NCBI RefSeq assembly: GCF_031426495.1
Contig: NZ_JANPLK010000006.1
Location: forward strand, 25,453-89,452
Reading direction: 5' to 3'
DNA length: 64,000 bases
From: Gemmatimonas sp.
GTDB lineage: Bacteria; Gemmatimonadota; Gemmatimonadetes; Gemmatimonadales; Gemmatimonadaceae
The translations under genes and the position numbers were made by a program. The notes beneath the pieces are model-generated. The model worked only from the letters and a program-made list of their open reading frames with translations, was not told the origin of the DNA and ran no database searches. Below are positions 55,085-63,864 of the stretch, piece after piece. Position 1 is the stretch's first letter. Every line of letters begins with the position of its first letter.

Positions 55085-56665
55085 CTATTTGCAGGAGAAC
55101 GCCGACGCGTCGTCGGTGCTGCCAGTGCCGTTGTATCGGGCCGTCATCGGGTACGAACACAGTGGATGCGTGCGCACGACCTGACTACCACGAAGCTTTC
55201 GCGCGACGACCCGCGACGGCGCCTCGCCCTGTTCTACCCACGATCGAATGATGCCCGCGAAGTCCACGTCGTCGCATCCGCTTCCGCCTGCGCAGTGCAA
55301 CACCCCGGGCATCATGAAGAGGCGCGTGAACGATGCGGCGTTTGGCGTGCGCGTCTGTACGGCTTTGAAATAGTCGATGGTGGCACGCGCGTTGAGCGCG
55401 GGGTCTGACCAGCCATGCGCCAGGAGCAACTTGCCGCCGCGTGCCTGGAAGGCCGACAGATCGGGATTCGTCGCCGACACGACCGCATCGACCTTGGCGC
55501 CGTCACGTCCCGCCCGTGCGAGATCGTATCCCAGCCATTTCCAGGTCGAGTCGCCGTATACGAAATACTTGAAGAACTCTGTGCCAAAGGCGCCCTGTAC
55601 GGTGGGCGCACTCCCCGAGGTCAACGTGACCACGTCGGCGAGTGGTCCGGTGATCCACGCGCCCCATCCTTCCGGATCCGCCTCGTCTCCGTACGGCTGA
55701 GCGGGATACCGCAGCGTACCGGCGCGCAGTGGTGCGGTGATCGTCGTCAGCGCGGCCCGCTGCGCGCGGGTCACGCAGCCTTTCGACGTGAGATCGTTCG
55801 GGCACGCGGGCAGCGACGCCAGCCGCAGCGTGCAGGCGTCGGGATTCTCGAGACTGCCATCGCGCACGCCGTCGATCGCATCGCAGGTCTCGGTGACCTT
55901 CTGCGCCAGCAGCTCCAGCACGTCTGGGGTGACGATCGGTGACGTGACAGCGCCCGTCGGATACATCGCCTGCAAGTTGCGCACGAAGGTCGTCGCGATC
56001 TCGAGGAAATTGAGCGCGGGCGCAATGGCCACGATACCGTCGAAGTCGGCCGGGTACCGCTGCGCCTCCATCAGCGCCTGTCGTCCGCCGTTGGAACAGC
56101 CGATGAAGTAGGAATGCGAGATCGGGCGGCCATAGTAGGCAACGATCAGCGCCTTCGTGACTTCTGCGGTGCGGTGCACCGCGCGATGTCCGTAGTCGGC
56201 GATTCGTCGGTCGTTGTTCAAGGCCCAACCGGCGGTGAGGCTGTGGGCTTTGTGTCCTGCGTCGGTACCCACCGTCGCGTAGCCCTCGTGTACCGTCGAC
56301 GCGAACTGGTTGTCCAGTTCTCCCGCAAATCCGCCGGCGCCTCCCATCAGGAAGCGTCCATTCCAGTCGTCGGGGAGCAGCGCCACGATGCGCGTCTCCT
56401 CGTCGACGGTGGCTTCCACGCGGCAGTGCGGCTTGCGGCCGAGAGCACGTAACGAGTCGTTGGGTTGCACGGCGCGCGCGGCCGTCACGCGCGCCGTGGG
56501 CAGCGCGACCTTGAGCGCCGCGGCGCAATCAAGGGCTGGCCTGCGTCGATCGGCAGGCACCGCCGGTGCCGTGACGGCCGCCTTCGCGTCCAGCGGCCGG
56601 GTAGAGGAGAGCAGCGCCACCGCGACGACAGCGCACAGCACACGACGAGGCTCAAGGGGACGCAT
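55085..56665 (-). CDS. Secreted tannase/feruloyl-esterase family protein
   Basis: 526 aa with a signal peptide. The catalytic triad of the tannase family is clear: Ser in FIGCSNGGRQ (with Cys before it), Asp in AHGWSDPALN and His in GVLHCAGGSG (with Cys after it), matching the CS-D-HC arrangement. It probably hydrolyses ester bonds of phenolic acids or tannins outside the cell. No linked transporter is seen. The 3' end lies 30 bp from the convergent orphan gene. Confidence 0.9.
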   Translation of the reverse strand: MRPLEPRRVLCAVVAVALLSSTRPLDAKAAVTAPAVPADRRRPALDCAAALKVALPTARVTAARAVQPNDSLRALGRKPHCRVEATVDEETRIVALLPDDWNGRFLMGGAGGFAGELDNQFASTVHEGYATVGTDAGHKAHSLTAGWALNNDRRIADYGHRAVHRTAEVTKALIVAYYGRPISHSYFIGCSNGGRQALMEAQRYPADFDGIVAIAPALNFLEIATTFVRNLQAMYPTGAVTSPIVTPDVLELLAQKVTETCDAIDGVRDGSLENPDACTLRLASLPACPNDLTSKGCVTRAQRAALTTITAPLRAGTLRYPAQPYGDEADPEGWGAWITGPLADVVTLTSGSAPTVQGAFGTEFFKYFVYGDSTWKWLGYDLARAGRDGAKVDAVVSATNPDLSAFQARGGKLLLAHGWSDPALNARATIDYFKAVQTRTPNAASFTRLFMMPGVLHCAGGSGCDDVDFAGIIRSWVEQGEAPSRVVARKLRGSQVVRTHPLCSYPMTARYNGTGSTDDASAFSCK

Positions 56666-56832
56666 GGGCGACTCCGGGGAGAGAGGGACTCAATGTGCTG
56701 CGCTCGGCTGCTCGGAAGTTAGGCTGCGCTCGCGGACCTCGCTTGCGTGCGCCGCGCAGCTACCCTGACGATACGCTCCGAGCGAGAAGATAACGCGCTC
56801 CCGGATTGTGCGTGATCGTTTGTCGCGAGAGC

Positions 56833-58032
56833 CTAGTAGGTCACCAGCGAATTACATCGGCCGACAGGAGACGGCAGAATTGACTTGCGTCGGATTTCGG
56901 CAGCCTTCTGCCGCACGATGACAACCGGTGCATCCTCTCCTTCAGAGAACGGACCGGACGCTACCGAAATGCGCTTGTCGGCATGCAGGATCTGATACGG
57001 TGCGTACAGCGTATCGATGATTTCTCCATGCAGCGTCGTCCTCGTGAAGCGCCCCTCAGCTTCATCGCCTGTCCTGAACCAGAGCATTCCGTCTGCTGAA
57101 ACAACCGGCGTGGAGTGACGCAGCACTCGTCGAGGTTGTGCTGCATTAGACGCATCATGCAATTTGCGTTCAAGTGTCGCGTCGTTGTAGCCGCTACTCT
57201 GTCCTTCGATCATCCGCGTTCGCCCGGCCGAGGACAGCGTGTCGATCCAGCCGCGATATGGAGGTGTCGAGAGACGCTTGAACGATGTGTCGTACACTTC
57301 GATCCTTTCATCGGCGATCGTCACGAAGCCATTCTCGCAGACGGCCACTGCGCGAACACTCGTCATCGGAACCTTGATCGACGCTCCGCGATTACCCGCT
57401 CGTACCTGCAGTTCGCGTGACAATGGCAAGTTGAATTGCCTGAACCTTCCGCCCCGATCGCTCAGGTACAGAATATTCTGAACATCGAGAGCGCCGACTG
57501 CTGAGGAGAAGTTCATCATCGGACGATGCAACATCACCATCGACCCATTGGCAAACTGCCCCTGCACTGAATTTAACCCGGTCGTCGCAGCGAGCTCGGC
57601 GATCCGTTCGACTCTGGCAAACTTGAGTTTCGAGTCGAAGATCGACAATCGTCGTAAGGATCCGTCGTAGACGCCAATAGAATCTCCGCGCAAACGCAGT
57701 ATTCGCGATCGCGCCGTGAACTCGCCCGGACCGCCGCCCTTTCGACCCGCTGCCGCGACGAAGCGTCCAGTAGAGTTGGCAAGCACGATGCGGGGCTCGT
57801 ATTGATCGCCGAACAACACCGAGCCATTCGGGAGCATCGCCACTCCTGCGAAGTAATCGAATGGCATCTGTTCGCCCTGCGCACCACGAAGCGGAACGAC
57901 AATGACGGAATTCCACGACTTGACTCGCGCGGCGGATTGCAACGCGGACTGCGCGTTCGCTGCCGAAGCGCCGGCGAGGAGCATCAGACCAGTGGCAACA
58001 TTGAATACTCGCGCAACCATCGTCGCCTTCAT
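56833..58032 (-). CDS. Secreted six-bladed beta-propeller protein
   Basis: 399 aa, from ATG 58032 with a GGGAGAG ribosome-binding site. The signal peptide ends near ASAANAQ. Propeller features: FDYFAGVAMLPNGSVLFGDQ, AAAGRKGGGPGEFTARSR (the family GPGEF motif) and repeating blades such as SIFDSKLKFARVERI. This is an intact relative of the fragment at 47389-47479. The partner or ligand is unknown; blade repeats suggest binding rather than catalysis. Confidence 0.8.
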   Translation of the reverse strand: MKATMVARVFNVATGLMLLAGASAANAQSALQSAARVKSWNSVIVVPLRGAQGEQMPFDYFAGVAMLPNGSVLFGDQYEPRIVLANSTGRFVAAAGRKGGGPGEFTARSRILRLRGDSIGVYDGSLRRLSIFDSKLKFARVERIAELAATTGLNSVQGQFANGSMVMLHRPMMNFSSAVGALDVQNILYLSDRGGRFRQFNLPLSRELQVRAGNRGASIKVPMTSVRAVAVCENGFVTIADERIEVYDTSFKRLSTPPYRGWIDTLSSAGRTRMIEGQSSGYNDATLERKLHDASNAAQPRRVLRHSTPVVSADGMLWFRTGDEAEGRFTRTTLHGEIIDTLYAPYQILHADKRISVASGPFSEGEDAPVVIVRQKAAEIRRKSILPSPVGRCNSLVTY

Positions 58033-58147
58033 CGTCTCTCCCATTTGTTATTCACTGGCATGCCCCGGAATCCGTCGCCGCGTCCGCGACGCGCCCTTTC
58101 TCGTGCCTGCGCATACGAGTTGCGCTCTGCAGCCGCAACGCTCGGCG

Positions 58148-58717
58148 TTACTCCGGCGGCGTGGCTTCGACGGCGAGCGTCCTCGAGGTCCACTTGTCGG
58201 GACGTGCTCCCATCTCGAGGAGATGCTTTCGGAACACCAGGGCTGAGCCGCTCAACGCGTCGGTTTTCACGAACGCAATTGGCAATCCTGGTTCAGCACC
58301 GTAAACAGGCTCGGCTTGGAAACCGCGTGACCGCAGCAGCGCTGCAACGTCGCGAGCAGATGCGTCCGGATTCTCCACGACAAACCCAAGGGCTGCGCTG
58401 GGGTTGCCGAGTGTAGCAAGCATTTGCGGTTGCGGGTGGTTGATGATTGTGCCATTGGAAAATATCGTGCGCTGCACTGCTTTTGAGTCGGCCCGGAACC
58501 GCGGGTCGTGTCCGTGCAGCTGCATGATTTCCTCCAGGACGATCAACCCCGCCTCGGATTTCGCGGTGAACACGTGATAGTCTCGATCGGGGAACGGCAG
58601 CGGATTGCGGTCGTTTGCCACAGCCATCGCCCATAGCATCACCAGAACGGTCACGACCGGTACCGCGACGACAAGGATGGTGGGAACGCGGGTGGTGGCC
58701 GTGAAGATTCTCATCAT
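58148..58717 (-). CDS. Membrane-anchored protein of unknown function
   Basis: 189 aa. A transmembrane helix (PTILVVAVPVVTVLVMLWAM) is followed by a soluble domain with FTAKSEAGLIVLEEIMQLHG and ASARDVAALLRSRGFQAEP. No family recognised. It lies upstream of the propeller gene, both on the minus strand, and may share its transcript. Confidence 0.55.
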   Translation of the reverse strand: MMRIFTATTRVPTILVVAVPVVTVLVMLWAMAVANDRNPLPFPDRDYHVFTAKSEAGLIVLEEIMQLHGHDPRFRADSKAVQRTIFSNGTIINHPQPQMLATLGNPSAALGFVVENPDASARDVAALLRSRGFQAEPVYGAEPGLPIAFVKTDALSGSALVFRKHLLEMGARPDKWTSRTLAVEATPPE

Positions 58718-58810
58718 TCCGCTTCGATCAGGTGAAGGCTTGTGTCCGACAACGACCGGCTCGGACGTGGTTTGGAGAACAACAAGAGTATCGTCCCGCG
58801 CTTCCGAAGA

Positions 58811-60421
58811 CTACTTCTGCGGCGAGAACTCGAACGGCAGTTGCATTAGTTGCCGCACCGCTCGTCCGTTCACCGTGGCCGGCGAGAACTTCATCTGCGC
58901 GAGTGCCGTCTTCACCGATTCGGTGAACAGCGGATCGGCTGAGCGAAGCACCTTCAGCGAGCTCATATCGGCCGTACCGTCGGCGTTGATGATCACTTGT
59001 GCGACCACCGTTCCCTGGACGCCCGCGGCGCGCAGCGTGGGCGGATACACTGGCCCTACGGCACCCGGCGCAATGGCCGCCTGCTGGTCGAGCGTAGACC
59101 CCGAGCGAGCCCGCGGCGGCACCGGTGACACGGCCCCGACCTCACCGAGCGAGAACTGAAACGGCTGCTGCGCGAGCTGTTTCACGGCGCGTCCACCCAC
59201 CATCGCCGGCATGAACTGCATCTCAACCAACGCTGCGCGCACCGCCTCGGCGAAGAGTGGATCGGCGGTCCGGAGCACCTTGAACGTCGCCATATCGACC
59301 TTGCCGTCGGTGTTCACCACGAACTGCGCGAGTACCGCGCCTTCGACACGCGCCGCGCGCAGCGACGCGGGATACATCGGCCCCTTACTGCCCGGCGCCA
59401 TCATGGCCGGCTTCTCCACCTGAAAATCGAAGTACGGCTTTCCCTCTGGAATGCTGACCGGTTTGTCGGCCACGATCGGCGCGGTCGACTGCCGCGCGGC
59501 GGCGGGGGCGGGTCCCATGAGGTTGTCACTCACGCGATTCGAACACGCGGCCGCAAGCGCGAGCGCGGCAACGGCACCGGCCATGAGGGCCTGAGTGATC
59601 GGGCGTCGGGAAGGCGCAGAAGTCATGACAGTGATTCTCCGGGCGAGTTGTGAACGGGAATGGGCGAGCATGGGCGCGAAGCGGGCGGAGCTGCCGCGTT
59701 GCGCGATGAGCAGCAGCAGCTTCGCGTATCGCTGGCGGTCGGCGACAGCGAGCAGCGTGCGGGCGTCACAGTCCACTTCCATGGCGAGGCGCAGTCGGCT
59801 GGTGATGAACCAGAGGCCGGCGTTCCATGGGGCGATCGTCGTGGCGGCCACCGACAGCCACACCAGCCACGGGTCACGAGCCAGCCGGTGTTCGCGTTCA
59901 TGACGCAGCACGAGCGCGCGCAACGAAGCATCGAGATCGAGCAGCCACGCGGGAATCACGATGTGCATGTCGCGAAGTCCGATCACGGCGGGTCCGAGCG
60001 AGTCGGACACGAGCACGTCATCACCATCGACGGTGTGTCTGATGGCGCGGTGGCGGATGCGGTGCAACACGATGACCGCGCGTGCCATCTGCACCAGCAT
60101 GACCGCACTGACCACGCCCCACACGGCCAGCAACACGACGTCGATATGCTGGAACAGCAAATCGAAGAGCGTGATCGGAGCATCGGCAAGCGGCGCGGTC
60201 ACCGGTAACACGTTGCCCATGTGCACGCCGCCGTCGTCGCGCGTGGGTCGCGTGAGGAACAGCCACGCCATCGGTGGCCACGCGAACGCCACTCCAAGCG
60301 CGCCAAGCCACACCGCTCGAGTGGGACGGTGCGCGGCGCGGAGCAGGCGCTCTGCACCCATCGCTGCCACTCCTACGAGCAGCGCAAATACCGTGGCGGC
60401 CAGCATCCACAGGCCGATCAT
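58811..60421 (-). CDS. M56 (BlaR1-like) membrane peptidase with two TonB C-terminal domains
   Basis: 536 aa. Several transmembrane helices in the first 300 residues enclose the zinc site LVLRHEREHRLARDP (HExxH, about residue 171), as in BlaR1/MecR1. After a linker with AACSNRVSDN come two TonB_C-like domains (about 335-420 and 455-536), each carrying YPxxLRAA and QxxxNxDGxxD motifs, which are duplicates of each other. Similar BlaR1-TonB fusions occur elsewhere in the phylum. The stop of blaI overlaps this start (ATGA), forming a signalling pair. The signal sensed is unknown. Confidence 0.88.
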   Translation of the reverse strand: MIGLWMLAATVFALLVGVAAMGAERLLRAAHRPTRAVWLGALGVAFAWPPMAWLFLTRPTRDDGGVHMGNVLPVTAPLADAPITLFDLLFQHIDVVLLAVWGVVSAVMLVQMARAVIVLHRIRHRAIRHTVDGDDVLVSDSLGPAVIGLRDMHIVIPAWLLDLDASLRALVLRHEREHRLARDPWLVWLSVAATTIAPWNAGLWFITSRLRLAMEVDCDARTLLAVADRQRYAKLLLLIAQRGSSARFAPMLAHSRSQLARRITVMTSAPSRRPITQALMAGAVAALALAAACSNRVSDNLMGPAPAAARQSTAPIVADKPVSIPEGKPYFDFQVEKPAMMAPGSKGPMYPASLRAARVEGAVLAQFVVNTDGKVDMATFKVLRTADPLFAEAVRAALVEMQFMPAMVGGRAVKQLAQQPFQFSLGEVGAVSPVPPRARSGSTLDQQAAIAPGAVGPVYPPTLRAAGVQGTVVAQVIINADGTADMSSLKVLRSADPLFTESVKTALAQMKFSPATVNGRAVRQLMQLPFEFSPQK

Positions 60422-60792
60422 GCGTCTCCCTCCGGTCGCGCCTTGAGCTTGCGGGCAAGCTGCTGGAGTTCGTCGGCGGACACCCCGTGCTCGTCCACGA
60501 GCTGCGCGATCAGCGCGCTCGGCGAGCCGGCGAAGAGATTGGCCATGAGTCGCGACAGGGCGTTGCGCTGGGCCGTCTGCCGCTCCACGAGCGGGAAGTA
60601 CCGGTGGGCGCGACCTTCCTCTTCGTGTCGCACGAAGTACTTGGCCTCGAGATTCCGCAGCACGGTGAGCACGGTCGTGTAGGCGAGAGGGTCACCCAGA
60701 TGATCCCGCACTTCGGTGACCGTACCGGATCCGAGCTCCCAGAGCGAGGACATGACGTCGAGTTCGCGATCGCCGAGCGTGGAGTCGTTCAC
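60418..60792 (-). CDS. BlaI/MecI/CopY family transcriptional repressor
   Basis: 124 aa from GTG 60792 (a TTG start at 60834 would add 14 residues). Winged-helix features: LGDRELDVMSSLWELGSGTV, EVRDHLGDPLAYTTVLTVLR and a C-terminal dimerisation helix. BlaI repressors are cleaved by their M56 partner when a signal arrives. The operator at 60874-60907 just upstream fits autoregulation of blaI and the M56 gene. Confidence 0.9.
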   Translation of the reverse strand: MNDSTLGDRELDVMSSLWELGSGTVTEVRDHLGDPLAYTTVLTVLRNLEAKYFVRHEEEGRAHRYFPLVERQTAQRNALSRLMANLFAGSPSALIAQLVDEHGVSADELQQLARKLKARPEGDA

Positions 60793-60873
60793 GTGGGGAT
60801 GGGGACGCAGGTGATTGGGTGGCGCCGGTCGCAAGAAGCTTGGGACATGGCAAGGCGACTACGATGCTGTTAA

Positions 60874-60907
60874 TACTATGCAGATAGTAGTACTAGTTGT
60901 CAACTAG
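60874..60907 (-). promoter_or_regulatory. BlaI-type operator and overlapping promoter
   Basis: TACTAT-GCAG-ATAGTA (60874-60889) matches the BlaI/MecI operator form (TACTA/TAGTA arms). Immediately beside it CTAGTTG-T-CAACTAG (60893-60907) is a second palindrome, which on the minus strand contains TTGACA (60903-60898) as -35. CATAGT (60880-60875) follows at 17-bp spacing as -10. The operator covers the -10, so bound BlaI would block transcription. Confidence 0.72.
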
Positions 60908-61014
60908 GGAGGTAGTAGCATCATGCAACGGGTGTCGGCACGATTGCTGCGCTCACGGCGCCCTCGACTTCGATGCTGACGCCGGACCACACCGCGCCCC
61001 AGGAGCACGGCGAG

Positions 61015-62013
61015 ATGATTCATGCAGCTGCCGTCCCGCCCGAGGAACCGTCCACGTTGCCGCGTCCCGCGTTCGATGCCTCAGCGCCGCTGCAGTTCGT
61101 CATCAACGGCAAGGCGGGGAGCTCCGACTCGGACGCGACGCATGAGGCGATCACGTCGGAGCTACGGTCAGCCGGTCGCACGGGGCGTGTATGGTTCGCC
61201 GGCCACGGCGAGCTCGAGCGCGTCTCGCGCGATGCCGCGGCGCAGGCCCGGAGCGAAGACTCAGCTGTGGTGGCAGTGGGCGGCGATGGGACGATCAATA
61301 CGGTGGCGCAGGTAGCACACGCTACCGGTTGCACGATGGGAGTTATTCCCGAGGGCACCTTCAACTTCTTCGCGCGCGAACACGGCGCACCAACGGAGAT
61401 CGCCGAGGCGTTGCGCTGGTTGCTCATGGCACGACCGGAGCCGGCACAAGTCTCGGCCATCAATGAACGGCTCTTCCTCGTCAACGCCAGCCTGGGCGTG
61501 TATCCGGAGCTGTTGCAGGATCGCGAACGCTGGCAGGCGCGGTTCGGTCGCAGTCGCGTGATCTCCCTCGGTGCGGCGATCGCCACCCTGCTGCGCGCAC
61601 AGCGTCCGCTCCGCCTGCGCGTCGCGTGGGAGAAGCAGCAGCGCGAGCTACGCACCCTCACCCTGTTCGTCGGCAACAATCGCCTCCAACTTGAGAAGCT
61701 CGGCCTCGTCGACACCGCTGCGCCGGAAGGCAGCGAAACGGCCCGCCTGACGGCGGTGATCCTGAAGCCAATCGGGGCCGTGGCCATGCTAGGACTCATG
61801 CTGCGCGGCGCGATGGGCCAGTTGGGCAGCTCCAGCGGCGTCGAACACTTTCCCTGCCACGAACTCGTGATGGAACCGGCGTCCGCGTTGCGCGGGCGCA
61901 CGGTGAAGGTCGCGTTTGACGGCGAGGTGGCGTGGATGCGATCGCCGATCGTGATTCGCGTGTTGCCCACGCCACTCTGGCTGCTCAAGACGCCGCGGTC
62001 GATTGACTCGTGA
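61015..62013 (+). CDS. Diacylglycerol kinase-family lipid kinase
   Basis: 332 aa from ATG 61015, which has an AGGAG ribosome-binding site (the upstream ATG 60973 lacks one). The catalytic motif VAVGGDGTINTVAQ (about residue 88) and IPEGTFNFFAREH are present, the latter differing from the usual PLGTxNDFAR but keeping its layout. A beta-sandwich C-terminal domain follows. It probably phosphorylates a lipid alcohol at the inner membrane. Its stop almost meets the metallophosphoesterase gene. Confidence 0.88.
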   Translation: MIHAAAVPPEEPSTLPRPAFDASAPLQFVINGKAGSSDSDATHEAITSELRSAGRTGRVWFAGHGELERVSRDAAAQARSEDSAVVAVGGDGTINTVAQVAHATGCTMGVIPEGTFNFFAREHGAPTEIAEALRWLLMARPEPAQVSAINERLFLVNASLGVYPELLQDRERWQARFGRSRVISLGAAIATLLRAQRPLRLRVAWEKQQRELRTLTLFVGNNRLQLEKLGLVDTAAPEGSETARLTAVILKPIGAVAMLGLMLRGAMGQLGSSSGVEHFPCHELVMEPASALRGRTVKVAFDGEVAWMRSPIVIRVLPTPLWLLKTPRSIDS

Positions 62014-62023
62014 CGAGCGACGC

Positions 62024-63205
62024 GTGACGCGGTCCGTGCGCCGCTTCAGAGCGGTCGTCGTGTTGCCCGCCGCATTCCTCGTAACACTCTTCGGCGAACT
62101 GCTCGCCAGCTGCTCGAGCGGACCGACGCCCAATGCGCGACGGATGCGTCCCGGACCAGCCGCGACGTTCGACTCGAGTAGCATTCGCCACACGGTGCTC
62201 CTCATTGGCGACGCGGGCGCAGTGCGTCGTGACGATGCGGTACTCATCGCCTTGCGGCGCATGGCCGACGAGGCGCCGCCCACGACACTCGTCGTTTTCC
62301 TTGGCGACAACCTCTACGAGGCCGGGCTTCCATCGGGCGATGGTCCCGACATCGAACAACGCAGGGACGTGTTACGCGCCCAGCTCTGGGCAGCGGGATC
62401 AGCACGCGCCTTGTTCGTCGCCGGCAATCACGACTGGAACGAGTATCGGAACGTCAGGAACGCCTGGAGCGAGGGCAGAGAGGCGGTGGTTCGTCAGGCA
62501 GCATTCATTGCCCGCCAAAGCGCTGGACGCGCGTTGTTCCTCCCCGCGGCCGGCTGCGCGGGCCCCGCCGAGTTTCCATTCGGGACTGCACGCGACGCGC
62601 TCCGCGTGATCGCCATCGACAGCCAATGGTGGCTGACGGCGCTCGAGCTGCCGCCGCCGAGCGCCGATGGTGCTGTACGTGATTCCGGGTGCACGGCGAA
62701 TACGACAGCAGAGGCATCGCGCGAGCTGGAGCGCATGATCGCCGCGGCGCCGGAGCGTCCCACCATCGTCGTGGCGCATCATCCACTCGCATCGAACGGC
62801 AATCACGGGCATCCGATCCTCGGGTGGCCCTTCAACGCGCAGGACATCCCCAATCGGCGGAATGCGCGCTTCCGCACGGCGCTCGCGAGCGCGTTGGACA
62901 GCAACCGCGTGGTTCTTTATGCCTCAGGCCACGACCACGATCTGGAGCTGTTCAGCGGACCCGGCGCGCGCTTCACACTCGTATCTGGGGCCGGGAGCGA
63001 AGCCAAGGTCGGTCGATTCAAGGGTCGTCGCGGCTCCCCGCTGGCGCGCGAAACAGGGCCGGGATTCGCACGCATCGACGTGCTGCACGGCGGGCGCATC
63101 GCGCTTCGACTGGTGTCCATTCGCGACGGCCGTGCGCAGATGCGCGCCTGCGTGTGGATTGCCCCAGAAGAACTTGGCGGCCAGAGCTGCGATCTGAGGC
63201 CGTAG
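62024..63205 (+). CDS. Metallophosphoesterase, probable lipoprotein
   Basis: 393 aa from GTG 62024. The leader ends at a lipobox (LLASCSSG). The family's metal-binding motifs are all visible: LIGDAGAV (GD), FLGDNLYE (GDN), AGNHDWNE (GNHD), VVAHHPLAS (H) and ASGHDHDLEL (GHxH). Likely a periplasmic phosphoesterase. An upstream TTG at 62003 is also in frame. It starts 10 bp after the lipid-kinase stop, so co-transcription is likely; the substrates may be related lipid phosphates, which is inference. Confidence 0.85.
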   Translation: MTRSVRRFRAVVVLPAAFLVTLFGELLASCSSGPTPNARRMRPGPAATFDSSSIRHTVLLIGDAGAVRRDDAVLIALRRMADEAPPTTLVVFLGDNLYEAGLPSGDGPDIEQRRDVLRAQLWAAGSARALFVAGNHDWNEYRNVRNAWSEGREAVVRQAAFIARQSAGRALFLPAAGCAGPAEFPFGTARDALRVIAIDSQWWLTALELPPPSADGAVRDSGCTANTTAEASRELERMIAAAPERPTIVVAHHPLASNGNHGHPILGWPFNAQDIPNRRNARFRTALASALDSNRVVLYASGHDHDLELFSGPGARFTLVSGAGSEAKVGRFKGRRGSPLARETGPGFARIDVLHGGRIALRLVSIRDGRAQMRACVWIAPEELGGQSCDLRP

Positions 63206-63275
63206 CAGGAGCATTGATCGGATCGGCCGTGGCGGGCCGCCGCATGGGCGTTGAGGCCATTCCAACAGCCACAAC

Positions 63276-63480
63276 GTGCGACGAAACCGACCTGTGCATC
63301 GACCGTTTCGAAGAAGACGTCGCGGTCCGACGCCGCGTAGGCGGGCAGGCGAACCTGATCGCCCAGTCGACCAAGGAGCCGACCGCTCGCCGTGTCCGCG
63401 GCGACGTCGAACTCGAATCCCGGTGCAAGTCGGAGATACGGCGCTGAGCCGTATCGGGCCGCCAATACGCTCGTGCCACC
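63276..63480 (-). pseudogene. Decayed C-terminal piece of a serine-hydrolase-type (DUF3471-like) gene
   Basis: The minus strand reads YGSAPYLRLAPGFEFDVAAD, then LGRLGDQVRLPAYAASD and FFETVDAQVGF. These resemble the beta-strand pattern of the DUF3471 domain that closes many beta-lactamase-like hydrolases. Upstream and downstream frames do not connect, and no catalytic part is present. The assignment is tentative. Confidence 0.35.
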
Positions 63481-63652
63481 ACCGCGCAATCAACGCCGAG
63501 AGCGGATGACCTCGACCATGAGTTCGCGACCTCGATCGCGTCTTGCAACGATGATGGCGGTCAGCGCTTCGGCAACGTCGCTATCGGCAGCAGCGGCTCG
63601 TTCTGCGTCCAGCGGAGACACCCATGATCGCCGTGTCTGGTCTGCCTGAAGG

Positions 63653-63859
63653 TTAGCCGTTCGGCTGCAGTTCGCTCGACAGCGTGACACGCTGGAGATA
63701 CTTGCAGCTGCCGCTGCGAACAACACTGACATTCTCTCGGGTCCACCGCGCGTAGCCGGGTGCTTCGACGACTATTGAATATGTCCCGGGGCGTTCGGCG
63801 GCCCCCACGTAGACTCCTCCACTAAGCGTCAGCGTCTCCCGGTAGTCACCATCCGTCAC
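63653..63859 (-). pseudogene. Truncated carboxypeptidase-regulatory-like domain gene
   Basis: 68 codons: ETLTLSGGVYVGAAERPGTY, SIVVEAPGYARWTRENVSVV and KYLQRVTLSSELQPNG, a carboxypeptidase-regulatory-like (beta-sandwich) domain end. The reading frame is broken by a TGA four codons upstream, exactly where a new sequence, probably an insertion element, begins. So the 5' part is probably displaced or lost. Confidence 0.5.
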
Positions 63860-63864
63860 CCCCC

